DNA from: Torymus aiolomorphi | Taxonomy: Eukaryota; Arthropoda; Insecta; Hymenoptera; Torymidae | Reading direction: 5' to 3' | DNA: 64,000 bases | Assembly (NCBI GenBank): GCA_036365515.1 | Contig: CM070873.1 | Location: forward strand, 86,759,948 to 86,823,947 | Shown: positions 24,713-36,400 of the stretch, one piece after another | Layout: every line of letters begins with the position of its first letter | How positions within the stretch are numbered: the first letter of the stretch is position 1 | Position numbers and translations under genes: made by a program | Notes under the pieces: model-generated | The model's input: the letters and a program-made list of their open reading frames with translations, nothing else | The model's database searches: none | Told to the model about the DNA's origin: nothing

Positions 24713-25965
24713 GTGAGTGGGAGTCAACCCGATTTCTCTCAGCGTACCGTCGATTTTTGCGTACTACTGTCGCCCCGCCTGGCGCAAGCCGTAGATAGCT
24801 TTGCGGAGCTTACATACAACGTTTTCGTTCTGAGTGTATCTAACATGTGCTTGACCTTGGACGAAAGCGCCGCGTTCTTCTTGTCGCGTGCCATCATCTC
24901 CATCAAGCATTCCCGAAGAAAATCCGGCGGCTTCATGTAGACCTCGGCATCTATATCTCCATTTAAGTAAGCTGTCACTTTGTCCAGTTGTGATATTTGC
25001 AGCCCGAGACGTACGGAGACAGCGACCAACATCCGCAAAGATTCCAGTCTGGCCCCCGGCGCGAAGTTTTCTTCGAAATCCACCCCTGGGCGTTGGGAAA
25101 ACCCTTGCGCGACGACTCTGGCTTTTCTGCGAACCAAGAGTCCGTCGGCGTCACATTTATTTCGAAGAACCGTCCTGCAACCTATCACTTTCGCGTCCAC
25201 AGGCTTCTCGGTTAGCTCCCAAGTATCGTTTTGTATTAAACTCTTGATTTCCTCATGGATTCCCTTGTCCACTCGGCTCGATTGGTTCCGCTAAGGGCAT
25301 ACTTCAAGGGAATCTCAGTGGTGGCCATTCCGCAGGATGCGGCGTCGCGAAATTCTTCGTTGCTGTCGCTCGTGGTCTCCCGATCTCGGCCGTGTGCACC
25401 GAGGTTGTCCTCGGGCTCAAATCCGCGAAAGGTTTCATCGTCGTCCGAAGTGGTGCATTTCTCTCGACGTTCGAATCCCAAGAACGGAGATCCGAGTGAA
25501 TCTGATCGGGCTCGGGTCAGTCCTTCAAGGGCGCATGATAGTGATTCCGACGAGTCCGCTGTTGAGGCATCTCCTTGAGCTGCAGCCTCGACATTGTTTA
25601 GATCGACTCTGTTCGGTCCATCAATGAATACGTCGTGTGCGTCGCGAGCCTCGACTGGCTTGTCGGCGTTTTCAATAGGTGCGTGCGGTTCGTAGAAATC
25701 GTCGAACGAGCTGTAATTATTTAACACATTTAGGAATTTCATGTCTCTGGACACTAGAACCTTTTTCTCACTCGGGATCCATACGCGAAATGCTTTCGAG
25801 TTCTCAGAATAACCAACGAATGTCCCCGGTATACCTTTCGGATCGAATTTACCTCTTGTCGGCGTTTTGTCCAATATGTACACTTTACTTCCAAAAATCT
25901 GCAGGTGAGAAATGTCGGGCCGCCTCCCGAACCAAGCCTCGTACGGTGTTCCGTGTTGAAGCGAG
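24713..25965 (-). pseudogene. Copia integrase C-terminus, linker and reverse transcriptase N-terminal part
   Basis: From the MITE junction downward the frame reads HGTPYEAWFGRRPDISHLQ, then KVYILDKTPTRGKFDPK and GIPGTFVGYSENSKAFRVW (integrase C-terminus). A Ser/Asp/Glu-rich linker follows, then RT: IQNDTWELTEKPVDAKVIGC, RRKARVVAQGFSQRPGVDF, YLNGDIDAEVYMKPPDF. The frame shifts near 24830, and KAIYGLRQAGRQ follows with a stop in place of Trp. It continues across the 6.6-kb insertion into the YVDD segment. Confidence 0.85.
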
Positions 25966-25968
25966 TAA

Positions 25969-26204
25969 GGCCCTCGCTACATAAGAGCGTTTGCACGCGG
26001 GCGCACGCGTATGCACGCGTAAGATAACTAGTAATTGTCGATGCAGCCAACGTGAAAAATTTAGTGCCTCCAAAGAAAGCAGATACCGAACAGTTTTTTT
26101 TGGAGGCACTAAATTTTTCACGTTGGCTGCATCGAAAATTACTAGATATTCCCTAGTTGCATACGCGTGCACCCGCGTGCAAACGCTCTTATGTAGCGGG
26201 GGCC
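25969..26204. mobile_element. Harbinger-like foldback MITE, copy 2, inside copia integrase
   Basis: 236 bp with the same arms as the copy at 576-802 (ends GGCCCTCGCTACATAAGAGC and GGGGGCC). The left flank is TAA (25966-25968) and the right flank CAA (26205-26207). Excising it joins the copia frame as C-V-T-Y-S-L-Q-H-G on the minus strand. The target duplication is TAA with one later change, or alternatively AAG if the end is shifted by one base. Confidence 0.85.
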
Positions 26205-27168
26205 CAAGTGACACATCTATTTCTAATGTGATTCGCTGTTGCCATTGCCTCGGCCCAAAAAGACGGAGGTAACCCTGATTCGATGAGCAGACAGCGCGCT
26301 GATTCAACTAGCGTACGGTTCCTCCTTTCGGCTACGCCGCGGCGTGTGTGGGACCGTGAGCCTACGCGGTATACCTGCAGACTTTAAGAGGGCATTCATC
26401 TTTTCGTTGCAAAATTCGCGACCGTTATCTGATTGTATTGCTTTAATTTTGCGTCCTGTTTGGTTTTGTGCTGGATTTTTGAACTCCACAAATTTGTCGA
26501 TAACTTCAGCCTTCGTGCGCATGAAATGTACCTCGCACCATCTGCTGCGGTCGTCAATAAATGTGACGAAGTACCGCCCCCCCCTCCCCTCCCCCCCAAG
26601 AGAGTTGTGGCGCATCAGCCCGCAGATGTCAGTGTGCACTATGTCTAAGAGTTCCGCCGAAAGATACTCGCGCTTCCCGAACAGAGTACTCGTTAACTTT
26701 CCGGCTAGGCATGTTTCGCACTTGCTTGACTCGGTTGCGCCGTCGTACTTTAAAGCCCATGACGCAGTTACTCCGGCTCATGAGTTGCATGTCGCGTGAA
26801 TTTAAGTGGCCTAAGCGAGCATGCCACGACGCTGCTTCATCGCTGTGGTTTTTCGTTTCGGCTGCTGCACACAATTCGCTTTTTCCACGAAGATAAAAGA
26901 GGTTACCGATGCGGGTGGCCGTAAGCTTGGTTTCCCCGTTGGTGTCTTTCACTACCGTGCGATCTTTCGTGAATGTCACTTCGTGGTTTTTGTCAACAAT
27001 CTTCGTGATCGAGATGAGATTTATGTGAATTTCTGGCACAAGCAACGTATCCTTTAGGGTCACAATATCATTCGCGTTACGTGACGTCACTATTCGAATG
27101 TCGCCTTTCCCCTTTACACTTGTGGAGCTGTTGTCGGCCAGTTTCAAATCGCTGATTGTGTTTTTCAC
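26205..27168 (-). pseudogene. Copia GAG-pre-integrase and integrase core
   Basis: The frame begins after protease with ADNSSTSVKGKGDIRIVT and TLLVPEIHINLISITKIVD, then the zinc-binding WHARLGHLNSRDMQLMS. The core has HTDICGLM, YFVTFIDDRSRWCEV (first D) and KAIQSDNGREFCNEKM (second D). The E lies in VAERRNRTLVES, one frame off near 26310-26345, and ATANHIRN leads to the MITE. The G-rich SLGGEGRGGR stretch is encoded by a C run on the plus strand at 26576-26600. Confidence 0.85.
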
Positions 27169-28197
27169 TTAGGAGAAAGCCCTTCGATCGCTGCAGAGGT
27201 GAGCGGTACAGCCGCTGTCTAAACACCATAGTCCCTCTTGCTTTGACGATTTTGGTTCGAAGAAAAAACAACAGTTGGCGTTGTTGACCTTCTCGCTGCT
27301 TTTCGCCTTTTCCGCTTCGTGCCTTTTCTTCGCGTAGCATTCCGACTCTTTGTGCCCCCTTTTGTGGCAGTATGCGCTCTTGTACTTCGGCTTCTCTCGC
27401 TGCTGATTTTTATCGGCGCCGTCGCTGGGTAGATTCGAGCGGTTTTCGCCTTTGTCGTTTCGATGCGGTTTTCGACCCTTCTTCGCAAACATGGCGGTGG
27501 CGTCATTTCCGGCGTCCATTTTTCTCGTGCTGCTCTCCTCCATGATTTTAATTTTTAGCGTCTCGACTCAATCGCACAGCGGAAGTTTTCGAAACTGCTT
27601 GGGATGCTGTACAGCAGCATGATCGAGAGTAGGTCGCCGTTGATCTCGATCTCCATGCCATGAAGTTTGTTGACCGTTTCGAAGAACTCGGCCAGATGAT
27701 TTTTCAGATCGCCGCCCTCCTCCATCTTGTGCTGCGTTAGGCACTTCAGAAGGTTGGCCTTTCGCGCGGGTCCCTTAGATGCGTACACGGACTCTAGTTT
27801 GGTCCATACGTCACGAGACGTGGTGCATCCTCGGATGGAATGGAGCTCCGCGCGATGACTTGATGGCCAGGATTATATCGGCCTTTGCCTTTTGATCCGC
27901 TTTTATCCAGGCCTTGTAGCTGGCTGCAGTGGCGGCTTTTTCGTCTGCCGGAGCTGGCGGTTGTAGCGTTTCTCCTGATACGTACGACCAAAAGTCATTC
28001 TTGACGAGGAGAGCCTCCGCTTGTATTCGCCAAGTGTCATAGTTTTCGCAAGACAGTAACTCGAGGCGCGTGGCGTGGATTGCATGTCGGCCATTTTTCG
28101 CATCGAGTGAGTTATCGTCTCCGTTTGACTTGTTGCACTTACGATCAGTATCATGTGTAACTTGTTCGCGTTTTTCGTTCGCGTTCCTGGGCCCATA
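27169..28197 (-). pseudogene. Copia Gag and protease
   Basis: The Gag N-terminal half (to about 27830) has ATRLELLSCENYDTWRIQAE, LLVKNDFWSYVSGE and AWIKADQKAKADIILAIKSS. After a frameshift comes KGPARKANLLKCLTQHKMEE, then FFETVNKLHGMEIEINGD. The nucleocapsid knuckle reads SAYCHKRGHKESEC, so the first Cys of CCHC is Ser. The protease starts GLWCLDSGCTAHLC with an intact DSG. No ATG is obvious at the Gag N-terminus in this frame. Confidence 0.82.
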
Positions 28198-28200
28198 ACC

Positions 28201-28546
28201 TGTTGAGCGGAACTTAATAAATAAAAGCAAAACGATTCAAAGTAAAGTTAACGTGGAGTTTTATTAACCTTTAGACTGCCGGGATTTGAAGGGCTTTAAT
28301 CCCCTTAGAAAATGCCCAAACTATGTCACTATATCTTAGATATAATATATATTTAGGCTTTCCGGCAGCCTAGAGGTTAATACGATCTAGTGCGTGTGAC
28401 GACTTTATCGAGACTAAAGGAGTCAAGTGAAAAAGCCTTCATACATCTAGTATAGCATAGCGCGACATCTATAATCGAAAGTACGAAATATACGCGTAAG
28501 AGGGAGTTCATAAAAAGAAAGAAGTTGCAAATTGTGAAAACTAACA
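28201..28546 (-). repeat. Copia 5' LTR carrying a TTAA MITE
   Basis: It runs from TGTTGAGCGG to CTAACA. Without the 109-bp insertion and one TTAA it is 233 bp, the same as the 3' LTR. The primer-binding sequence lies at 28200-28187 on the minus strand. Confidence 0.92.
28268..28376. mobile_element. piggyBac-like MITE (TTAA target duplication)
   Basis: 109 bp with ends CCTTTAGACTGCCGG and CCGGCAGCCTAGAGG. TTAA flanks it at 28264-28267 and 28377-28380. The other LTR has a single TTAA at the same site. TTAA duplication plus CC ends is the piggyBac pattern; the family is inferred. Confidence 0.85.
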
Positions 28547-28551
28547 TCATG

Positions 28552-29526
28552 AAGCAACGTGTTTGCGAGATTCAGGGGCCTGATTCTAAATTTGTCTCGA
28601 CGTCGAGACACACCAAATCCGGAGCTGTAGACCAATCAGGGAGCTCCTTTAAAAGGAAAAGCAGTTGTCTCGAGGCCGAGACACATTTAGAATCAGGCCC
28701 CAGTACAGCGCATACGCAGTTTTCATAACAGAATTGTTGTGTTCAAAAATCAGTAAGGCTGACATTAAGAAACAAATAATTGTGATATTAAATTATATTA
28801 TAGAATTTATTTCAGCTATAAGATTCTGTAATTTTTTATTACATAAACTCAAAAATTAACCAAATGGTAAAAAGTAAGTGTTCAGTGTTATATAAACTAG
28901 AAAATGATCAAAATAGCAAAAAATAATTGTTAAGTGTTATTATTATTCTATTTAAGTGTTTTTTATTGATTATATTGACACCAAAATTATAAAAATGGCC
29001 AAAACTAATTGTAAGCGTTAAGTGTTATTCAAACACTCTTTAAATGTTTTACTTTGAGGAATGTAGAAACTAATCACAAATTAGATTTAATTAATTTCAT
29101 TTAAAAAAAATACTTTAATATTCGTCTATATCATGAAGCAACGTGTTTGCGAGATTCAGTACAGCGCATACGCAGTTTTCATAACAGAATTGTTGTGTTC
29201 AAAAATCAGTAAGGCTGACATTAAGAGACAAATGATTGTGATATTAAATTATATTATAGAATTTATTTCAGCTATAAGATTCTGTAATTTTTTATTACAT
29301 AAACTCAAAAATTAACCAAATGATAAAAAGTAAGTGTTCAGTGTTATATAAACACGAAAATGATCAAAATAGAAAAAAATAATTATTAAGTGTTGTTATT
29401 ATTTATACCCTATTTAAGTGTTTTTTATTGATTATATTAACACCAAAATTATAAAAATGGTCAAAACTAATTGTAAGCGTTAAGTGTTATTCAAACACTC
29501 TTTAAATGTTTTACTTTGAGGAATGT
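28552..29526. repeat. Tandem duplication of about 456-460 bp, target of the copia insertion
   Basis: Copy 2 (29067-29526) runs uninterrupted from GAAACTAATCACAAATTAG through TATATCATGAAGCAACG to GAGGAATGTA. Copy 1 is split: its first 69 bases are at 11098-11166, before copia. The rest is at 28552-28575 and 28704-29066, around a MITE. The unit includes the last codons of the THAP9-like transposase. The unit boundary is at GAGGAATGTA/GAAACTAATC. Confidence 0.9.
28576..28700. mobile_element. 125-bp MITE with GGGCCTGATTCTAAAT ends, CAG target duplication
   Basis: Its ends GGGCCTGATTC and GAATCAGGCCC, with TGTCTCG / CGAGACA inside, form an inverted repeat. CAG is at 28573-28575 and 28701-28703. 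The second tandem copy reads GATTCAGTACAGCG without it, so the ends are exact. A GGGCC start and a 3-bp duplication fit Harbinger (inferred). Confidence 0.88.
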
Positions 29527-30041
29527 AATTCCTGTTTGTACTAAACAAAAAAAAAAATAAAAAAATGTATTTTTATTTCTTTTTATTTACGTAGATACCT
29601 ACCCTTTTTAATTTTTTTTACACTGTATATAAGGATATTGTGAAAAACCATTAGTATTTATTAGTATTTACTAGCCATAAGTATTAGTATTATTTATTAA
29701 GTTGATATAAAAGTGACGCGTCAATTATAAATTAAACTTGTTTTAAATATCATATTGATGCGAAACAGAAAGGCAAAAAATCTAATGATTCATTTTTCTA
29801 CACACACCAACACACGTATTCCCCTCAACGCCCTCTCCTCCTCTGCCATCACCATTTCCCCTCTACCCCCACCACTGTAGGTGTGCGAGAGAGATAGCAT
29901 GACCCCGCGCCGCCATCTTGACCTTCGCGTAGTCTATGAGTATAAGTCTATGGTTTTTGCACGCATTTTTATGCACGCGTGTTTAAATTGAAAAGCTGAA
30001 CAGGAACACGGTTCGCAGAGCGCGGAATTTGAAATTTGAAA
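29527..30041. other. AT-rich spacer with a C-rich patch, no gene seen
   Basis: A TTAGTATTTATTAGTATT-like repeat lies near 29651, and a CCTC/CCCC-rich patch at 29820-29880. Bases 29940-30041 are also present, in reverse order, near 41345-41450. Nothing reads as protein. Confidence 0.4.
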
Positions 30042-31990
30042 ACTGTTTTCCCAAAAATTTAAGGCAATGGTTAGATTATCATGCAGATGTAATATCAAAA
30101 TATAAGAATTATTTGTTAATTCATTTTTTTAATATTTTTATAATATAGAATATGGTTCGCGAGGCACGGATTTCGAGATACAACAAAGATTCTAAAATGA
30201 TTGCTTCCTTGAATATTATTGATAAGAAATAGATCTACATAAATTCATTTTGAGTACATAAAACTTAAATTATACATGCCTTTCTATGCAAATAGAAAAT
30301 ATATAGCAATTATCTTTAAATTAATATCCAAGTAAGCATTTTAGTTTTGAATTTTAAGTAAAATTAAATTAAGATTTGTTTAAATTTTTGTAATTTTATT
30401 TTGTCTGACAGTTATGCATTTGTACATTATTATACATTTGAAAATTATTTATATAAAGACAAACAAATTTCAACTTAAATACAATTTTAAATTTGCTATC
30501 TTTATTATCTATGTGAAACCGAAAGTAATGAATTAACTTTATTTATAAGTTAAAAACATTACATAAGTCAAAAACAGCATTATGTCTCATCAGTTATAAG
30601 TAGAATAATAGTACATTATGTAACAAAGGACTAAAGTCGCAGATTGCTCACTGCCCGAGCGAGCGTAGCGAAACTCGGGCAGTGATCACCCAAGGGAATG
30701 ATCGACTTCAGTCCCATGTTACATATAGTACTTTATTCCCATCGCCACTGTGGCCACTTCATAGATTTGAAAAGTTATTTTGTATTTATGTATTATAATT
30801 TTGTTAGTTTTAACCCATTTCACCATAAACGTAAAAAATTAGACTATGTTACTTTATTCTCGCTAATTTACTTTATTCCTGCATAATGCGGGAATAATAA
30901 TACATTATGTAACAAGGGAGAAAAGTCGCTCTAGATTTCCGCGGGTGGATTCACTGCCCGAAGGAATCATCGACTTTTCTCCCGAGTTACATATAGTTCT
31001 TTATTCCCATCTCAACTGTGGTCACTTTTTTATTTGGAAAGTGGGACCGACGAAAATATAGGGAATATTTGTAAACATGGGCGGCGGCCGGCAAAAAGAG
31101 GGAAATATGGCCATATCGTTATATTTCCCACAAACGTTAAATTTGTTGAAAGAGGGAAACAAATTTAACTTTTGTCCCGATTTTCAGGAAAAAAGTGGCC
31201 ATATTTGTTGAGATGGGAATAAAAATACTTTATTCCCTCTAATTCATTTTATTCCCTATTATGCGGGAATAAAGTAAAATAGGGAATCAGACTCCACTTT
31301 TTCCCCGCTTTTCAGGCTATAAGATGACCATTATAGAAGAGATGGGAATAAATATAATTATGATAAATTTTAATTCTTTGCCCGAATAGAAAAAAGGCTT
31401 GGCCTTTATAAATATTATGAAAATATTAAAAAAATATATTAAAAAGTAATAGGTAACTATAATTGTAATGTTTTTAATTTATAAGTAAAGTTAATTTATT
31501 AGTCTCAGTTTCACATATATAATAAAGACATCAAATTTAAAATTGTATTTAAGTTGAAATTTGTTTCTCGTTATACAAATAATTTTCAAATGTACAAATG
31601 CATAACTGTCAGACAAAATAAAATCACAAAAATTGAAACAAATCTTAATTTAATTTTTCTTACAATTTAAAACTAAAATACTCTCTTGAATGTTAATGTA
31701 AAGATAATTTCAATACATTTTGAATTTGGATAGAAAGGCATATATAATTTAAGTTTTATGTATTCAAAATGAATTTATGTAGATCTATTTCTTATCAATA
31801 ATATTCAAGGTGCAATCATTTTAGAATTTTTGTAGTATCTCGAAGTCCGCGCCTCGCAAACAATATTATAAAAGTTATTAAAATATTATAAAAATATTAA
31901 AAAAATGTATTAACAAATAATTCTCATATTTTGATATTATATCTACATGATAATCTAACCAATGCCTTGAATTTTTGGGAAAACACCCTT
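30042..31990. mobile_element. 1.95-kb palindromic element with TGTTTTCCCAAAAATT ends
   Basis: The arms (30042-30560 and 31500-31990) mirror each other through GGCAATGGTTAGATTATCAT, GAAATAGATCTACATAAATT and GTCTGACAGTTATGCATTTG. The same flanking sequence occurs without the element, in reverse, near 41330-41360. There GAAATTTGAAAACTG passes directly to CCCTTATAAAAATAT. No clear target duplication and no coding region. Confidence 0.75.
30610..31345. repeat. GGGAATAA-bordered inner repeats of the palindrome
   Basis: Two related units occur. Each has ACATTATGTAACAA, then GGAnnAAAGTCG, an inverted CGACTT..TCCC and GTTACATATAGT, then TTTATTCCCATC. The first (30610-30735) holds the dyad CTGCCCGAGCGAGCG / AAACTCGGGCAG. 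The second is 30898-31010. A GCGGGAATAA / TTATTCCC series continues to 31345. Confidence 0.6.
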
Positions 31991-32270
31991 ATAAAAATAT
32001 CTTATAGAAAATCCTGTAGGAAATGCAATAGGAAATCCTGTAGGTATCCCGTAGAAATCCTATAGAAATCCTATAGGATACTCATATAGGACTATAGGCA
32101 GTCCTATATGAAATTCTATATAGAAAGTTCTATAGGAAATCCTACGTGAATTTCGCGCTTTTCCTGCAGGAAATCCTATAGGAAATCCTATAGGAAATTC
32201 TGTACGTAATTCTGTAGGAAAAACTGTAGACAATTTTACATGGAAAATCCTGCAGGGAAGTCTGGAATAT
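31991..32270. repeat. CCTATAGG-type 12-bp repeat array
   Basis: Degenerate iterations of AGGAAATCCTAT with palindromic cores CCTATAGG or CCTGTAGG, period about 12. A shorter reversed array at 41255-41340 joins the same flank. Confidence 0.75.
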
Positions 32271-32636
32271 TTTCGTGAAAACATTTTAGAGAGGTTTAGC
32301 ATCTTATTTAGCGCTGTAACATCGCACAGCAGAATCAGAGACAAACAAGTCCTAGATATAAGGAGTTGCACCCGGAGACTGCCGTGCACGACTGCCGGCG
32401 TCTTACCGATTAAGCCCAGTGAGCTCAGATATCAAAATCAAGGTAATCCTTGTCACATTGACTCTCCGTAAAGAGTCGTTCGAACGGTTGAATCTCATGG
32501 CTTTACATACCCTCGCGGTTCCAATGTATTTATGAGAGTCCCGACTGCTGCGCCCCATACCGGCATAGCAGCGAACATACATAAACGAGACTCTGGAGAA
32601 GCAAGCTTCTGCCGCATGCCGCAGTCGGGACTCTTA
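32271..32636. repeat. Unique spacer and one-armed or small foldbacks
   Basis: From about 32439 a copy of the AAGGTAATCCTTGTnA...ACTCTCCGTAAAGAGT arm lies next to AACGGTTGA, related to 46500-46798. At 32528-32640 a small inverted repeat has TTATGAGAGTCCCGACTGCT on the left and AGTCGGGACTCTTATGAGAA on the right. No gene seen. Confidence 0.5.
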
Positions 32637-32985
<349 letters not shown>

Positions 32986-32999
32986 CACTCCCCCTCGAG

Positions 33000-33435
33000 A
33001 AAACGCAAATAAAGGCACTAGATTTGTACTATTTTTCAGTATTACATGAGTTGAGGAGCATGTAATTGGTACGCTGCTTATACAATTAGATTACAGTATA
33101 AATGACATTGATTAGGTCGATATGATATTGACAGACTAGTATTATAGTCCAAAACAAGCTTTAGCTGGACAAACGCAAAAAAATGAGTGCTACAATAAAA
33201 TTTTAAATGTCGTTGGTTCCATCGCAACAATAGGAACTATGATCTGAGATCGTTAGTTACATCAGACTTGCGCATTAAACTCTAAGTATAATGATAAGGT
33301 ACCGCCGAAGTGTAAGATAACTTTTTTTTTACATGACTAAAACTTAAAATTGATAAGGGCTAATGAACAAAAATTAGTAACAAATTATCTTGACAAGATA
33401 CAAACTCTGAGTAAACTTAATAATTTAATAACTAA
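33000..33435 (-). other. 3' non-coding region of the second gypsy
   Basis: It lies between the integrase stop and the polypurine tract. AT-rich, with no open frame of note. Confidence 0.5.
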
Positions 33436-36400
33436 TTAAACGGTCGCTAGCGATTTCTGATCAGCAAAACTTACTTTCTTTTTGCCCGGATAGGTTTTAA
33501 GAATAGGTAAAATTTCTGTTGGAGGCTGGTCGCAGGGAGAAACTCCGTCTGGCAAGAGAACCTCAAGATCGTCGGGGACGAAATGTGCTGGTTTGAGTAA
33601 TTCTGTCGAAACGACGCGAGGTGAGCCGTTCACGTCGATTTTAGAATCATGGTCAGAAATTCTCTCCAGAATCTTAAAAGGGCCTTTGTAAGGGCGTTCT
33701 AAGGGTTTTTTAACGGCAACATCTCGCAGGAAAACATGAGAGCACGTGTGTAGATCTTTGAAGAAAAAGCTACGCGGTTTGTGTCGGTGAGTTACCGGTA
33801 CAGGTCTAAGTTCTCTCATGTGTTCTCTGTAATCCTCGATAAAAATCTGAGGATTTGCAGCAAAATCATCGGGGATGAAAAATTCTCCTGGAATTCTGAG
33901 GGTAGTTCCGTAAAGGAATTTAGCTGGGGAAGCTCACCCAATCAGGGTTGTTGTGGCACATAAGCGCGGCCTTCATGCTCCTATGTCATCTCTCTATCAT
34001 CCCATTTGCTGCTGGGTGGTACGCGACAGTGCGTTTTCTCCGACAGCCGATGAAAGCGAGATATGCATTAAAAACTTTCGACTCAAATTGTGAGCCTTGG
34101 TCTGTGAAAAGGAATCTGGGCGCACCGAAACGGGTTACCCAGTTATCTTGAAAAGCTCTAAGTACTGAATCTGCGGTGATGTCTTTAAGGGGCACCGCCT
34201 TTGTCTAACGCGAAAAACGATCGATGAACGTAAGGAGATACGAGAAACCATCACATGTTTTCAGCGGGCCTACAATATTGGTATGAACATGACGAAATCT
34301 GTTGTCAGGGGCAACGAACTGCAAGGGCTCATTCTTCACGTTCTAGAAATTTTAGATTGCTGGCAATCGAGGCACCCATTGCACTAGACCTTAACGTCCT
34401 TGTGCATATTAGGCCAAACATATCTCTGTCTCATCACTTGATCGGTCACCTTGACACCGGGGTGCGAAGGTGAATGAAATCTCTCAAAAACTTGTCTACG
34501 AAGAGACTTGGGTATATATGGACGAAAAATTCTACCTGTCAAATCACAATAAACTTTACTGTGGTTATGACCAATTTTGATACATTTGAGTACTAGGGAA
34601 TGTGTTGAAGACTTGAGCAATTCGGTGAGTTCTGGGTCGCTCAATTGCTCTTTAACTAACTCGATATTGCGTCTGCGGCAACGTTCTCTACACCCGGCAC
34701 GTACTCAACGATCGAGATGAATTGAGAGATAAAACTCAATTGTCTACGTTGACGAGGCGAAGCTTTCTCAGCTTTTTGCGAGAGGGCAAAAGTGAGAGGT
34801 TTGTGATCGGTAAGCACCTTAAATTGATGCCCTTCGAGAAAATACTTGAAATATTTAATAGCCTCGTAAATCGCGGTCAGTTCGCGATCATACGCGCTAT
34901 AATTAAGCTGAGATTTTGAGAATTTTCGTGAGAAGAAGGCAATTGGTTTCCAAACTCCCTCAATGAGCTGTTTGAGAGCAGCTCCCATAGCTATATCAGA
35001 AGCGTCAGTTACTAACCGGGTCTCCGCGTCAATAGACGGGTGATTGAGAAGGGTGTAATTCGCGAGGTCATTCTTTGTTTGCTCGAATGCTTGAATAGCC
35101 TCCGGGGACCACTCGATAGGGGTTTGGTCATTCTTTTTTGCGTTGTGCGTATAAGTGTGGAGAGGGGCTTGTACCTCCGCTGCGTGCGGTAATCCCAGTC
35201 GGTAAAAACTAACCATCCCCAAGAACCTTTATAGCTCTTCTACCACGGATGGCCTAGTCCAATATGGCTTGTACTCTCTCTTTCGTGGGTCTAGAACCCT
35301 CGCGATCAATGAGATGATCAAGAAAAACGATCTCTGGCTTTCCAAATTCGCATTTGGCTAAGTTAAGACGGAAGCCATGTTTTTTTAACCTAGATAGGTT
35401 AAAATTTTTAACCTAGATAGGTTCGTATCGTCCTAGATAGGACGATACGAACCTGCTCTTCGTGTTCTTCGGGGTAAGATGAAAAGACCAAAATATCGTC
35501 AAGATAAATAAACACAAAGTTTAGTTCTCCGACTGCCTGACAGATATATCTCTGAAACGATTGAGCCGCGTTGCGAAGACCGAAAGGCATGAAAACATAT
35601 TCAAATAAACCGAACGGGATTGTTACCGCGGTTTTAATGAAGTCGGCTGGGGCTACCAAAATTTGGGCTACTGGAATAGGCCTTATGGAGATCCAACTTT
35701 GAAAAATTTGTTTTACCCGAGAGTCTAGTCGAATAGTCATGAAGGTACGGGATTGGAAAACTATCAGGGATCGTTCGCGCGTTTAGCTTCTGGTAATCTC
35801 CACAGATGCGCCAGGAGTCATCTTTCTTCCTAACCATATGTCGTCGCGCGGTACGAAGAAAAGCCAACTTGGAAGTTATAGGCGAAGAAAAGCCAAGAAC
35901 GCATCTAAGACGAAGGAAAGCCAGTTTGACTTGTCTCAGACGAAAAAAAGCCAGTTTGTGCCGTTCCTGCGGAGGAAAAATCCCCCAACTGACTGCATCT
36001 AATCAATTACTAGTTATCTTATTATCTTGACTGATCATATTTTTATCTTTTTAAAAAGATTTTTAATCTTTTTGGCTATCTTTTTATCTTTATCTTATCT
36101 TATTATCTTAAAGTTATCTATAAAATGTCATCTAAATGTTACTTTCGTTTGTGAAGTCAAACTGGCTTTTCTTCGTCTGGGAGGGCGCAAACTGGCTTTT
36201 GTTCGTCTGGGAGGACCCAAACTGGCTTTTCTTCGTCTTAGACGCGTTTTTGGCTTTTCTTCGCCTGTAACTTCCAAGTTGGCTTTTCTTCGTACCGCGC
36301 GACGATGTATCGGGCTGGTCCAAGAACTCTTGGATAACCCGCAGATACCCTTTTTTAATAAACTCTCGAATTCTGCTTTGGCAGCAGCATATTTTTCGGG

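Larger units (their letters stand above)
11162..28551 (-). mobile_element. Ty1/copia LTR retrotransposon with four later insertions, TCATG target duplication
   Basis: The element lies on the minus strand between TCATG repeats (11162-11166 and 28547-28551). The LTRs are 28201-28546 (5') and 11167-11303 plus 17024-17119 (3'). Each is 233 bp once insertions are removed, with TG...CA ends and six differences that I could count. The primer-binding region next to the 5' LTR reads GGTTATGGGCCCAG on the minus strand, as in insect copia elements primed by a fragment of initiator tRNA-Met. The polypurine tract GAGGGGGAG abuts the 3' LTR. Gag, protease, integrase, RT and RNase H follow in copia order. 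The unoccupied site is preserved at about 29132 in a tandem duplication. Confidence 0.92.

Noticed and set aside
24888..26900. Plus-strand frames opposite the copia pol region
   Set aside because: Shadows of the minus-strand copia proteins, which carry the catalytic motifs.
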